DNA of 64,000 nt from CAYFTL01 sp964346145. Its GTDB lineage: Bacteria; Bacillota; Clostridia; Christensenellales; Aristaeellaceae. The notes beneath the pieces were generated by a model. The model had not been told where the DNA came from, searched no databases, and was given only the letters and a program-made list of their open reading frames with translations. The number at the start of each line of letters is the position of its first letter. Position 1 is the first letter of the stretch. Positions 1-8,033 of this stretch are shown here, one piece after another. Location: contig CAYFTL010000008.1 of the NCBI GenBank assembly GCA_964346145.1, forward strand, positions 1 through 64,000, in the 5' to 3' direction. Position numbers and translations under genes: made by a program.

Positions 1-1
1 G

Positions 2-247
2 GATAAAATCGAAGCGACGATGGATTCCTGTTTGCGTGCTTACCAGGACATCACACAAACAAAAATTACCATAGATGTACTTCAAAGCGCAGCGTTGTTG
101 AGAAAACTGGATAGCTGTTTTTATTACCAACAGCAATATTTGCAGGCTTCGGACCCATATAAGATTGTTGAACGCCAGTTTTGTATGCTAATCAAGCTCA
201 AAGCCCACTATACAGCCCTTTACGGCGGCTTAGACTTTTTGTGTTAG
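2..247 (+). CDS. C-terminal end of an unidentified protein (cut by window edge)
   Basis: An open frame enters from the left edge with no stop and ends with TAG, giving at least 81 residues. The first internal ATG is at position 20, but the frame is open upstream of it, so the true start is probably outside the window. The visible part is a mostly helical, Tyr/Gln-rich C-terminus without a membrane segment. I do not recognise a family. About 110 bp of AT-rich sequence separates it from the next gene. Confidence 0.4.
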   Translation, partial: DKIEATMDSCLRAYQDITQTKITIDVLQSAALLRKLDSCFYYQQQYLQASDPYKIVERQFCMLIKLKAHYTALYGGLDFLC

Positions 248-358
248 AGATAAGGATAATAAAGGGAAGATAAAATATAAGGACAAACCTTTTCCAAAAA
301 ACCATATTGTCCACTTTTCAAATTCGCTACTTGCTCTATATTTTGTGAGGAATGCTTT

Positions 359-1084
359 ATGCGCGTTGGTGTAATATCGGATATTCATAACAATGCAATC
401 GCATTAAATGCCGTACTGAACAGGCTATATAAGGAGGGCTGCGGGCAAATTATTTGCTGCGGCGATATCATCGGCATTGGTCCGCGTCCAGAAGAAACGG
501 TTCAACGTCTTATGAAAATTCCAAGCCTTGTTGCGGTTCGCGGAAATCACGAGAACTATTTGCTGGAAAGCATGCCCATACGGGTCCCCAACGAAGAACA
601 GATGGGCCAGGCAGAAATTGAGCAGCATCGTTGGGAGCAGGCCCTGTTGTCTAAACAGTCCGTTGAATTCCTAAAAAGGCTCCCTCATCGTATAGATATG
701 AGCCTGTGCGGATTGCGTATCACCATTATGCATTATGGCATGGACGGCGCCAATCGCTACCGGCGCTGCACGCCCGGCCCCAGTCCTGAAGACTGCCGTA
801 AAATATTTGCCGGCATAGGTGCGGATATCATCTTATACGGGCATGATCATAAAACAGCAGTGAACCAAGATGAACGCAATCTTTATATAAACTGCGGATC
901 GCTTGGTTGTCCAGCAAGGGATGGCAACATAGCCAGAGCAGGTATTTTAACCTTCAACAATGGGCAAGCGGCCTTCGAACAGATAAATGTACCCTACGAT
1001 GTCGACAAAGTCGTTGCAGACATAACCCGCCTGGCCTATCCGGCATCAGAAGAAATCAAGATGTTCTTCTATGGAATAAGGTGA
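359..1084 (+). CDS. Calcineurin-like metallophosphoesterase
   Basis: A 241-residue soluble phosphoesterase of the YfcE/MJ0936 type, which hydrolyses phosphomono- or diesters with a two-metal centre. The metal motifs are in order: SDIHNN near residue 7, GDIIG near 37, GNHEN near 62, and YGHDHK near residue 160. The chosen ATG follows a GTGAGG ribosome-binding site. Length is normal for the family. The substrate cannot be told from sequence. It may be co-transcribed with the acetyltransferase fragment 50 bp downstream. Confidence 0.85.
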   Translation: MRVGVISDIHNNAIALNAVLNRLYKEGCGQIICCGDIIGIGPRPEETVQRLMKIPSLVAVRGNHENYLLESMPIRVPNEEQMGQAEIEQHRWEQALLSKQSVEFLKRLPHRIDMSLCGLRITIMHYGMDGANRYRRCTPGPSPEDCRKIFAGIGADIILYGHDHKTAVNQDERNLYINCGSLGCPARDGNIARAGILTFNNGQAAFEQINVPYDVDKVVADITRLAYPASEEIKMFFYGIR

Positions 1085-1135
1085 CTGCTATACTATTTTG
1101 CTTGTTCCCTTGAAAAACTAAACGGAGGAAATCTT

Positions 1136-1221
1136 ATGCGTGAAGAAGAAAAAATCAAGGCAGGAATTCTCTTTAACCCGGGCGACCCAGATTTAAAAGC
1201 TATCAAGCTCAAAACGCACAA
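1136..1221 (+). CDS. Sugar O-acetyltransferase (maltose/galactoside type), N-terminal fragment
   Basis: Only the first 28 residues are visible before the N run. They match the start of the maltose/galactoside O-acetyltransferase family (MREEEKIKAGILFNPGDPDL, the usual MxEKEKMLAGELYDPxDPEL opening). These enzymes move acetyl from acetyl-CoA to sugars through a left-handed parallel beta-helix made of hexapeptide repeats, none of which is present here. A GGAGG site precedes the ATG by 7 bases. The rest lies in the assembly gap. Confidence 0.65.
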
Positions 1222-1321
1222 NNNNNNNNNNNNNNNNNNNNNNNNNNNNNNNNNNNNNNNNNNNNNNNNNNNNNNNNNNNNNNNNNNNNNNNNNNNNNNN
1301 NNNNNNNNNNNNNNNNNNNNN
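1222..1321. other. Assembly gap (100 N)
   Basis: Exactly 100 Ns, the conventional length for a scaffold join of unknown size. It truncates the acetyltransferase gene on the left and an unidentified reading frame on the right, so the true distance between the two sides is unknown. Confidence 0.98.
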
Positions 1322-1322
1322 C

Positions 1323-1406
1323 AAGGCGATAAAGAATTACATGAGTACAGATACTAAGAACATCGCCATATACGCCGGCTATCCGACCATCGCCAAGCAA
1401 AATTGA
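1323..1406 (+). CDS. C-terminal fragment of a protein broken by the gap
   Basis: After the gap one frame runs for 27 residues and stops with TGA directly before a strong terminator, which suggests a real gene end. The tail (…NIAIYAGYPTIAKQN) loosely resembles the IYAGxPAK ending of hexapeptide acyltransferases, so it could be the other end of the acetyltransferase at 1136. That link is inference only, since gap size and frame are unknown. Confidence 0.35.
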   Translation, partial: KAIKNYMSTDTKNIAIYAGYPTIAKQN

Positions 1407-1435
1407 CGGGACGATCCTCTGATCGTCCCGTTTTT
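1407..1435 (+). terminator. Rho-independent terminator
   Basis: A perfect 10-bp stem (CGGGACGATC / GATCGTCCCG) with a CTCT loop is followed by TTTTT. It begins immediately after the TGA of the gap-broken reading frame. Confidence 0.9.
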
Positions 1436-1620
1436 CAGCATAGGATTACACACGCCCTAAAAAGTAAGCTAAATTTGTGATGTTATAGAAACCGGAGCAC
1501 TCTGCGCGCAACCAACGCAATTCTGCCAATTTTTCAAAAGCAATCGGGTGAAAGCGTGTTAGAAAACACCGACGGCTATGCCCTGATCAAAAACGCAGTT
1601 GCTCTACTATGGCCTGTTTT

Positions 1621-2111
1621 TTAAATTTTCATTTTTAGTTGCAGTTCAAAAGAGGGCTTGGTAACATACGCCAGATAAGTAGGGCGCCCATCATATCCCA
1701 AATACGCTTTGAAGCGTTCTACCATGGCCGGCGCCGTCATTTTGTCCAGCACCAGGCTTTCCGGCATATAGACGGTTTCACTGTTTTCTTCGGAAGGCCG
1801 CGCTTGGCGCCCACTTCCCAGCAAACAAAATCCAGCATGATTTTTGTCGGAATTTCCTTTACGCCGTTGTATCCCGGGTATTTGCCCGTGTTGGAAGAAA
1901 TGCAAAAGACTTGGCCAACCTTGACTTCAATGCCGGTTTCTTCCATGATTTCCCGCTTGAGGCCATCGATCAGGGTTTCCCCTTCTTCGACTTGACCGCC
2001 GGGAAACACCCATCCTTGCCGGCCGTTGATCATCAATATTTCGCCCTTGGCGTTGCGCACAACTCCGGCCGTCGCGACAATATGTGTGGGCAAAATCCAT
2101 GCTTTGCTCAT
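1621..2111 (-). pseudogene. NUDIX hydrolase, interrupted by one frameshift
   Basis: NUDIX enzymes hydrolyse nucleoside diphosphates linked to another moiety. The Nudix box is complete: GGQVEEGETLIDGLKREIME plus ETGI, starting about 40 residues from the chosen start MSKAWILPTH. That ATG follows an AAGGATGG site. The frame is lost near position 1800, just after the block DFVCWEVGAKRG. It continues in another frame with PSEENSETVYMPESLVLDK and a typical C-terminal helix ending FELQLKMKI. Restoring one base would give about 163 residues, normal for the family. The lesion may be real or a sequencing error; nothing else is damaged. Confidence 0.8.
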
Positions 2112-2274
2112 GGCGCTCCATCCTTTCGCCTTCGATCGTTTCGCTCTCGGGTTTTGAGGCAAGCTTACCACAGGCGCAGCCCATTTACAACTCCAGCATA
2201 CTGCGAATGACATTTGCTAAGGCGGAGGCGCTACCATGAAATCGTGCCAAAAATCGAACAATTCTACTATACTT

Positions 2275-2303
2275 TTGATTTTTGATACTCTACCATTTAC
2301 AAT
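2275..2303 (+). promoter_or_regulatory. Sigma-70-type promoter of the UroD-family gene
   Basis: TTGATT, a 17-bp spacer and TACAAT lie 33 bp before the chosen start codon, next to a GAGGTGA ribosome-binding site. Confidence 0.6.
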
Positions 2304-2335
2304 AATGAATGACAAATAATATTGAGGTGACAGCC

Positions 2336-3331
2336 ATGAACGGTTATACGCGCACAATTGCTTTTGTAAACGGAGAAAAAACCGATCGCCCTCCCTTTAT
2401 GCCCCTGGTCATCGATTGGGCCGCCAAACAGCTCGGCCTGGATTACCGGACGTTCGTCGACGAGCCCGATGTTCGCGCAAGTGCCTATTTACAGATTGCC
2501 GACCGATACGATATCGACTGCATACTGCCCGATTCCGATTTTTATGAACAATTGGCCGACTTCGGCATGGAGCTTTCCTTTGAAAACGGCCACTACGTGG
2601 GCGCGCCTTTCATCAAAGACATAGAAAACGACCTAGCCAGCCTTTCCCTGCCCAACATGAGCCCGGGCACCCGCATGGGCAACCGCCTTCAAGCGCTGCG
2701 CAAAATTGCGCAGGAAGCCAAGGGGCAGCGCTATATCTTTGGCACCTGCGTGGGACCCTTTACCGAGTTTTGCAACGCCCGGGGATTGGAAGAGGCCATG
2801 ATGGACATTTTGGATGAGCCCGAATTGGCCGAACAATATATCAAGTTTTTTTACGAGAACGGCTTGCGCTTCATCGATGCGCAGCTGGAGGCAGGGGCCG
2901 ACGGCATTCAAATTGTAGAGCCCTGCTGCTCGTTAATCGGCCTGAACCTATACCGGGAGATGATTCAGCCGCTACACACCAATATGGTAGCTAAAATTCA
3001 GGAACGGGGCGGGTGTGCCCGCCTGCACATCTGCGGCGATACCAACCGCATGATTCCCTACACTTTGGCCACGGGCACCCGCATTTTGGACGTGGACCAT
3101 GCGGTGGACATGGAAACTGCCGCCAAACAGTTAAACCCCGGGCAAGTATTGTGCGGTAACTTGGATCCATCCGCCCTGATTTTAAATGGAACCGCTGAGC
3201 AAATTGCTCAAGCAGTCAAAAAGGTAATCGCCGAGACGGATAACCGCACCATCGTATCGGGCGGCTGTGATATTCCGGAGGCTACTTCAGAAGAAAATAT
3301 GCGTGCTTTTCACGATGCGTGCTTGCCGTGA
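2336..3331 (+). CDS. Uroporphyrinogen decarboxylase-family (MtaA/MtbA-like) methyltransferase
   Basis: A 331-residue TIM-barrel protein of the UroD superfamily. It carries the HxC zinc signature of corrinoid methyltransferases (LHICGDT) and a later Cys in SGGCDIPEATSEENM. Family members with this H-x-C…C set move methyl groups between corrinoid proteins and thiols, whereas true HemE decarboxylases lack it. The start was placed at MNGYTRTIAF because TGAGGTGA lies 8 bases upstream; a longer frame from 2309 has no ribosome-binding site. It stands alone, without a visible corrinoid protein neighbour, so the substrate is unknown. A cobalamin link fits the B12 genes further along. Confidence 0.8.
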   Translation: MNGYTRTIAFVNGEKTDRPPFMPLVIDWAAKQLGLDYRTFVDEPDVRASAYLQIADRYDIDCILPDSDFYEQLADFGMELSFENGHYVGAPFIKDIENDLASLSLPNMSPGTRMGNRLQALRKIAQEAKGQRYIFGTCVGPFTEFCNARGLEEAMMDILDEPELAEQYIKFFYENGLRFIDAQLEAGADGIQIVEPCCSLIGLNLYREMIQPLHTNMVAKIQERGGCARLHICGDTNRMIPYTLATGTRILDVDHAVDMETAAKQLNPGQVLCGNLDPSALILNGTAEQIAQAVKKVIAETDNRTIVSGGCDIPEATSEENMRAFHDACLP

Positions 3332-3348
3332 CATGCACAAAATAACGT

Positions 3349-3388
3349 ATCCCCTTTGTCCGGTAAAGGGCAAAGGGATGCATTTTAG
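3349..3388 (+). terminator. Probable terminator after the UroD-family gene
   Basis: ATCCCCTTTG pairs with CAAAGGGAT around an 11-base loop, followed by GCATTTTAGTTT. The U-tract is weak. The 3390-3628 interval downstream holds nothing I recognise. Confidence 0.5.
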
Positions 3389-3628
3389 TTTCAGGAGCGT
3401 AATCGGCAAACAGCACCACACGCCGCTACGAAAGACCTCAACGTTTTTGATGTAAAGATTCAAGCAAAGAATAAATTACCAAGGAAAGCCACGGCTCACT
3501 TAGTAATTTTCTTTATTGGCAATGTATCAACTTTTTGCGCGAAAGGGAAACCTGCTCGAAAATCTGTCTTCGATTTCGAATCGCTTCGTGCTAAAATAAC
3601 TTAGCATACAGCACAAATAGCCGAGAAA

Positions 3629-3898
3629 ATGGTCACAAATATCATTCGCATTCGGGGCGGGAACAACAATGTTGGCCAGGGCGATGGGCCGACAATTTGG
3701 GTATGCACATCTTGATCTCAATGATTTTTTCTGGGAGCCGACTGATCCTCCGTTTATTCAAAGAAGAGAAGAGCGCAAGCGACAACATTTGCTAAAAATG
3801 GCGATATCTCGCACAGAAAAATGTGTGATTTCTGGATCCCTTATTGAATGGGAGACATTTTTTGCCTAATTATAGATACATTGAAACAATTCATCTAA
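3629..3898 (+). pseudogene. Decayed P-loop kinase / AAA-family ATPase remnant
   Basis: Three frames in succession carry one protein. MVTNIIRIRG (from 3629) continues after a shift as GAGTTMLARAMGRQFGYAHL and then NDFFWEPTDPP…VISGSLIEW. After a second shift near 3850 it reads GDIF…. From memory this resembles a small P-loop family with the pattern GASGSGTTTLxxAL…DDYFWxPTDPP…SGSxxGWGDxF. The P-loop has lost residues and about half of the usual C-terminus is missing. Base composition is more AT-rich than the neighbours. The family call rests on motif memory and is moderate. Confidence 0.55.
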
Positions 3899-4390
3899 AT
3901 ATGGATATCCTTTAACAAGAAGAAAATTCCCTTCATCAATAATGCTGATTATTTCCTGCTTGTTAGCCCATCTACATCGCATATTTCTTCTCGTTGTAGA
4001 ATTAATGGTAGTAAGATTTACCTCGTGCTTAAACAAGCAAGTATCATATATGGCATCGTCATCATCATTATCATGAGATTTGCTATAGTTTGTTAATTAG
4101 TTGCCCGTTTTTTGCTTTAAGAGAAATCCCAATTTCGTCTCTTGTTTCTTTTCATGCGGTTTTTAAACTATCGTCGTCTGCAATTGTGCTACCGCTTGTT
4201 ATATGTCATAAGTTAGCCCAAGCAGCTTTTCCTAATGTCTGTTGTATAATTAAAAATTCGTTATTATTATTATTTGAAATCCAGACATGTACAATTAAAT
4301 GATATGTGCCTCTATGCATCGGTTTGTCACGTTCATGAAACCTTACTGTTTTGTTCCTATATTATCAAGGATATCCCATAATTCACTCAT
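3866..4390 (-). pseudogene. Decayed NUDIX hydrolase (isopentenyl-diphosphate-isomerase-like)
   Basis: Reading the minus strand from an ATG at 4390 gives MSELWDILDN. After a shift it reads RNKTVRFHERDKPMHRGTYH followed by LIVHVWISN. Next come a degraded Nudix box (GSTIADDDSLKTA, stop, KETRDEIGI) and the C-terminal block CRWANKQEIISIIDEGNF with LLVKGYPYLDELFQ, ending at 3866. At least two stops and several shifts interrupt it, so it cannot be made as one protein. The order of blocks matches the family that opens ExWDIxDxxRxKTGxxHxRG. It overlaps the convergent kinase remnant by 33 bp. Confidence 0.65.
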
Positions 4391-4493
4391 TACATATGTT
4401 CTTTTCGTTAAGATAAAAAGCTTCACTTATAGTATGTGCGCATTCACAATGATTTGGTGGTGGTGTTTTATCAAAATCTGCAGCAGTAAGCAT
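4383..4493 (-). CDS. Possible 36-residue small protein or gene remnant
   Basis: The frame MLTAADFDKTPPPNHCECAH… ends with TGA that overlaps the ATG of the decayed NUDIX gene, as in a coupled pair. A weak AGG lies just before the ATG, with an in-frame stop 15 bases upstream. I do not recognise it; given the decay around it, it may be the tail of a lost gene. Confidence 0.25.
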   Translation of the reverse strand: MLTAADFDKTPPPNHCECAHTISEAFYLNEKNICNE

Positions 4494-4540
4494 GTTCCTA
4501 TTACTTTATTGGAATACCTACACTAAATTTACCGGAGATT

Positions 4541-4594
4541 AGTAAAAAAGCTCCTCGCATTAGCCATAGGGCTAACGCGAGGAGCTTTTTTACT
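4541..4594. terminator. Bidirectional terminator
   Basis: A long hairpin, GCTCCTCGC-A-TTAGCC paired with GGCTAA-C-GCGAGGAGC, is flanked by AAAAAA on the left and TTTTTT on the right. It can therefore stop transcripts from both sides: the tRNA gene from the right and anything entering from the left. Confidence 0.85.
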
Positions 4595-4675
4595 TCAAGC
4601 ACTATTGCTTAAAAACATCCGAACAATCCGTTTACAAATATAAAGTAGGGTATGTTCGGATTTGAAATGCTTTGG

Positions 4676-4749
4676 CGTGCCTGGAGGGATTCGAACCCCC
4701 GACCTACTGGTTCGTAGCCAGTCACTCTATCCAGCTGAGCTACAAGCAC
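4676..4749 (-). tRNA. tRNA-Arg (anticodon ACG)
   Basis: On the minus strand all four arms fold. The acceptor is GTGCTTG/CAGGCAC and the D-stem GCTC/GAGT. The anticodon stem ACTGG/CCAGT encloses the loop CTACGAA. The T-arm loop is TTCGAAT. Loop positions 34-36 read ACG. CCA is encoded directly after the discriminator base (4673-4675). Confidence 0.95.
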
Positions 4750-4911
4750 ATGCACCAAATCAAATCGTGCTTAACTATTATATCGCCTTGCCGATGATTT
4801 GTCAACTCATTTGTTCCGAAAGATTTCCTTTTTCTTCTACCATAAGCGTTTAAATGGCGAAAAGACCGGCGGGAGGCGCGAGAAATTCTGGCTCTCATAT
4901 CTTTTTGCAGC

Positions 4912-6045
4912 TCATCTTTCGAATTGGCTGAGTATCAGCTCCATGGCAATTTTGAATCCGGCAGGCAAGGAATCCAGCTCAATATATTCCTCCCGGGTGT
5001 GGGCGCCTTGGCCCAGGTATGCGCCAAAGCACACCGCCGGTATGCCCAAGGACAGCGGAATGTTGCAGTCGGTAGAACCGGAACTGGCCGGCGGCTTGAT
5101 TCCGGCGTGGCGCTCGACAATTTGGACGCAATCGTCAAACAGTTTCTGTTGTCTTTTGAGGTTCACATCGCCCATGCAGGGGCGCGTGCCCAGCAGCTCC
5201 ACGTTAACCTCCACACCCAATTCCCTGTAAGTATGCACCAGATCAAAGAAGCTGTGCTCCATTTGCTCCAGGCATTCCCGGTCGTTGGAACGGTATTCGT
5301 ACAGCATTTCAGCCTGCTGCGCGATGGTATTGACCGAGGTGCCTCCTGCAATGGTGCCCACGTTGTATGTAGTTGTAGTCTCCGGCTTTTTGGGCACGGC
5401 GACAGAATACAGCGCGTTAACCATGGAGGCCAGATAGTAAATCGCGTTTTTGTTGCCAAAGGCGGCGTAGCTGTGGCCGCCCTCGGTGCGCACGGTGACC
5501 CGGTAGCGCGAAGAGCCTACGGGCGTTTTGCAAATGTGATCGTAACCGCCGTCCAGAGCGACCATGTATTCTATCCGCCCCGCGTAATCGTTCATGATTT
5601 GCCGGCAACCCTTTAAATTGCCCAGCCCTTCCTCGCAGGAATTGCACACAAACAAAATGCCCTTTCTGCTCTTTAGTCCGCGCCGGGCGGCGTACGCAGC
5701 GACCATTAGCAGCACCGCCAAGTTGGCGGTATTATCACCCACGCCAGGGCAATAAAGTCTTCTTCCCTGGCGCACCGGAACAAAGGGACGGGTGTCGGGA
5801 AACACGGTGTCGGTATGGGCCATAAACAGGCGAATATGTTTTTTATCTTCGCAATTCACCGGGTATACCACGTTCTTGGCGCTGTCGATGTACACGCCCA
5901 CCGCCCCATGGCTTTCCAAATAATTTTTGCAAAACTGAGCGCGCACATCTTCATTGTGGGAAGGTGCGGGGATCGCGCACAGTGTTTCGATCAGCTGCTC
6001 CAATTCGCCTACATGGCTGTCCACATATTTTAAAGCTTCTTGCAT
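4912..6045 (-). CDS. M20-family metallopeptidase (PepT-like)
   Basis: A 377-residue zinc-dependent amino- or carboxypeptidase, cytoplasmic, releasing amino acids from small peptides. Metal-binding motifs are in order: MAHTDTVF (about residue 74), GVGDNTANLAVLL with the bridging Asp, NSCEEGLGNLKG with the catalytic Glu pair, and GAHTREEY near the C-terminus. The dimerisation domain sits between, with the usual TEGGHSYAAFG. The ATG follows AGGAGGAG. The next gene upstream on this strand, a small kinase, ends 31 bp away, so the two may share a transcript. Confidence 0.85.
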   Translation of the reverse strand: MQEALKYVDSHVGELEQLIETLCAIPAPSHNEDVRAQFCKNYLESHGAVGVYIDSAKNVVYPVNCEDKKHIRLFMAHTDTVFPDTRPFVPVRQGRRLYCPGVGDNTANLAVLLMVAAYAARRGLKSRKGILFVCNSCEEGLGNLKGCRQIMNDYAGRIEYMVALDGGYDHICKTPVGSSRYRVTVRTEGGHSYAAFGNKNAIYYLASMVNALYSVAVPKKPETTTTYNVGTIAGGTSVNTIAQQAEMLYEYRSNDRECLEQMEHSFFDLVHTYRELGVEVNVELLGTRPCMGDVNLKRQQKLFDDCVQIVERHAGIKPPASSGSTDCNIPLSLGIPAVCFGAYLGQGAHTREEYIELDSLPAGFKIAMELILSQFER

Positions 6046-6076
6046 CCCTGTCTCCTCCTGAGTCGGAATCTGCTAC

Positions 6077-6598
6077 CTATTTCTCCCGTTGCAACATTTG
6101 CAAAATCTCATCCACCGTTTGTTGTGGGGTCTGGCAGCTGCTGTCGATCCAGTGGCCGATGCGCGGCGTTTCCGTCATGAATCCCCGGTGCAAATCTTCC
6201 ACGGTGAAGCCCACATACCCACGCTTGTGCCGCCCGGCCTCGCGCTGGGCAACCGCCTGAATGCTGGGGCAAAGCACGAACAATTCAGGCGTGTAGGGCT
6301 TTAGCATGTCTAGAAATGTGCTCAGCTCTTTGCCCAAGAAGTTGTCCTGCACTACCACCCGAAAACCGGCGCTGGCATACATTTTGGCCGCTTCGGCCGT
6401 AAGCTTGTAGCGCAGATGGAGCTGGGCAAACGCCTCTTGGCCGGCCTCTTGGCTCATTTCCTCCCGCCCGGAAACGATCATCCGGCGAAACACGTCGCCC
6501 CGCAGGTGCACGGATTTGTCAAACTGTGCGGCCAAGGCTTCGGCCACCGTGGATTTGCCGCTGGCCATGATGCCTGTAATTACGATAATCTCTTGCAT
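6077..6598 (-). CDS. Small P-loop kinase / AAA-family ATPase
   Basis: A 173-residue protein with Walker A GIMASGKST at residues 8-16, a DVFRRMIVSGRE segment typical of small nucleoside, sugar or antibiotic kinases, and RHKRGYVGFTVEDLH in the lid. It is a phosphotransferase of unknown substrate. The start MQEIIVITG was chosen because AAGGAG lies 8 bases upstream; a longer in-frame start at 6694 has none. It lies between the iron alcohol dehydrogenase and the M20 peptidase on the same strand. Confidence 0.75.
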   Translation of the reverse strand: MQEIIVITGIMASGKSTVAEALAAQFDKSVHLRGDVFRRMIVSGREEMSQEAGQEAFAQLHLRYKLTAEAAKMYASAGFRVVVQDNFLGKELSTFLDMLKPYTPELFVLCPSIQAVAQREAGRHKRGYVGFTVEDLHRGFMTETPRIGHWIDSSCQTPQQTVDEILQMLQREK

Positions 6599-6650
6599 GG
6601 TAAACTCCTTAAAGCACTCAAAAGTTTGCTTAAAACTGTGGCCAAAGCAA

Positions 6651-6692
6651 GTCCGCCGGTATAGAAGTCGACTCAGTGCTATACAGGCGGAC
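6651..6692 (-). terminator. Hairpin between alcohol dehydrogenase and kinase genes
   Basis: GTCCGCC-G-GTATAG pairs with CTATAC-A-GGCGGAC around a 14-base loop. It lacks a U-tract in either direction, so it may be an mRNA-processing or attenuating hairpin rather than a full terminator. Confidence 0.45.
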
Positions 6693-6714
6693 AAAACTGC
6701 ACGGGCGCCTCACA

Positions 6715-7890
6715 TTAGCGGCAGGCGAGCTTGAATACCTCGGCCACCATATCCGGGGTTAACGGACGGAAATCGCCCACTTTGCCGTCGGGGCCATATT
6801 TTACTTTTTGGCTCAGTGCGGGGATGTCCTCTTTCTTGGCGCCCAGTTCAGCGAAGGTTACGGGCATGCCGATGGAGCGCAGGAAGGTTTCAAAGCGCTC
6901 AATTCCTTCAAGCGCGGTGGTTTTAGGGTTATAAAAGTCCATGTCGCAGCCCCATACCCGCACCGCTAGTTGGGCGAAGCGGTTGACATCCACATCGATT
7001 TGGTAGCGCATCCACGCCGGGAACACGACCGCCAATCCGGCGCCGTGGGCCACGTCATACAGCGCCGACAGCTCGTGCTCCAGCTGATGGCTTGCCCAGT
7101 CTTCCTTGCGCCCTACCCCTAGCACGCCGTTGTGGGCGATGGTTCCTGCCCACATCAGCTGAGCTTGGGCGTTATAATCCTTGGGGTTTGCCACCGCCGC
7201 CGCGCCTGCCTTAACCAGTGCCGACAGCACGCTTTCGCACATGCGGTCGGTCAGGTCCACGTCGTGCTGGGTGGTGAAATAGCGCTCCAGCACGTGGGCC
7301 ATCATGTCAACCACGCCGCAGGCCACTTGGTAAGGGGGCAGCGTCATGGTCAGCTCCGGATTCATGATCGAGAACTTGGGGCGGTTGAACTCGGTGTTGA
7401 GCCCCCGCTTGTACATGCCGTCCTCTTGGGTGATTACCGCGCTGGTGGAGCCTTCGCTGCCCGCAGCTGACATGGTGAGCACCACGCCAATGGGCAGAGC
7501 GGATTCGGGCGTGGCTTTTCCGGTGTAAAAATCCCAGAAATCGCCATCGTAACGCGATCCCACCGCAATGGCCTTAGACGAGTCTATGGCGCTGCCGCCG
7601 CCCACACCCAGCACAAAATCCACACCGTTTTGGCGCGCGAGCGTAATGCCTTCGTACACTAGGCCGCTCCTGGGGTTGGGTTGAGCGCCGCCCAGCAGCA
7701 GATACTCTATGCCCGCATCTGCCAGCGACCGGGTCACCCGGTCGATCAGCCCGGACCGCACCGCCGAGCCGCCGCCGTAGTGCACCAGCACCTTGCTGCC
7801 GCCAAATGCTTTAACCTGTTGGCCCACTTGAGCCTCTACCCCACGCCCGAAAATAAACTTGGTTGGGCTGCAAAATTCAAAATTATTCAT
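6715..7890 (-). CDS. Iron-containing alcohol dehydrogenase (butanol dehydrogenase type)
   Basis: A 391-residue NAD(P)H-dependent enzyme that interconverts aldehydes or ketones and alcohols, a normal fermentation activity. The GGGSAIDSSKA segment binds the dinucleotide. Iron ligands lie in CGVVDMMAHVLERYF and VAHGAGLAVVFPAW. The start MNNFEFCSPTKFIFG was chosen because CAGGAGGAG lies just upstream and because this opening is typical; the frame extends further without support. An extended -10 (TGG-TATACT on the minus strand, 7943-7948) lies about 55 bp upstream. Confidence 0.9.
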   Translation of the reverse strand: MNNFEFCSPTKFIFGRGVEAQVGQQVKAFGGSKVLVHYGGGSAVRSGLIDRVTRSLADAGIEYLLLGGAQPNPRSGLVYEGITLARQNGVDFVLGVGGGSAIDSSKAIAVGSRYDGDFWDFYTGKATPESALPIGVVLTMSAAGSEGSTSAVITQEDGMYKRGLNTEFNRPKFSIMNPELTMTLPPYQVACGVVDMMAHVLERYFTTQHDVDLTDRMCESVLSALVKAGAAAVANPKDYNAQAQLMWAGTIAHNGVLGVGRKEDWASHQLEHELSALYDVAHGAGLAVVFPAWMRYQIDVDVNRFAQLAVRVWGCDMDFYNPKTTALEGIERFETFLRSIGMPVTFAELGAKKEDIPALSQKVKYGPDGKVGDFRPLTPDMVAEVFKLACR

Positions 7891-7993
7891 GATTGCTCCT
7901 CCTGTTTCTCCCGATAAGCGGCTTACAATCCGCGTTTTGTTCAGTATACCACAGCCTGCTACAAAGCAAAAGATAGCGCATGCCCCCATGTTG

Positions 7994-8002
7994 TGATATA
8001 AT
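7994..8002 (+). promoter_or_regulatory. Extended -10 promoter of cardiolipin synthase gene
   Basis: TGA-TATAAT (extended -10) lies 32 bp before the start codon. No good -35 is visible, as is common with TGn extended promoters. It is back to back with a minus-strand TGG-TATACT that may serve the alcohol dehydrogenase. Confidence 0.5.
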
Positions 8003-8033
8003 TATTTTACATTTTGACGGAGGAAAATGATCC

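Noticed and set aside
4090..4526. Plus-strand frames of 70-75 residues in the AT-rich island
   Set aside because: They are antisense to the decayed NUDIX gene, whose family blocks read on the minus strand.
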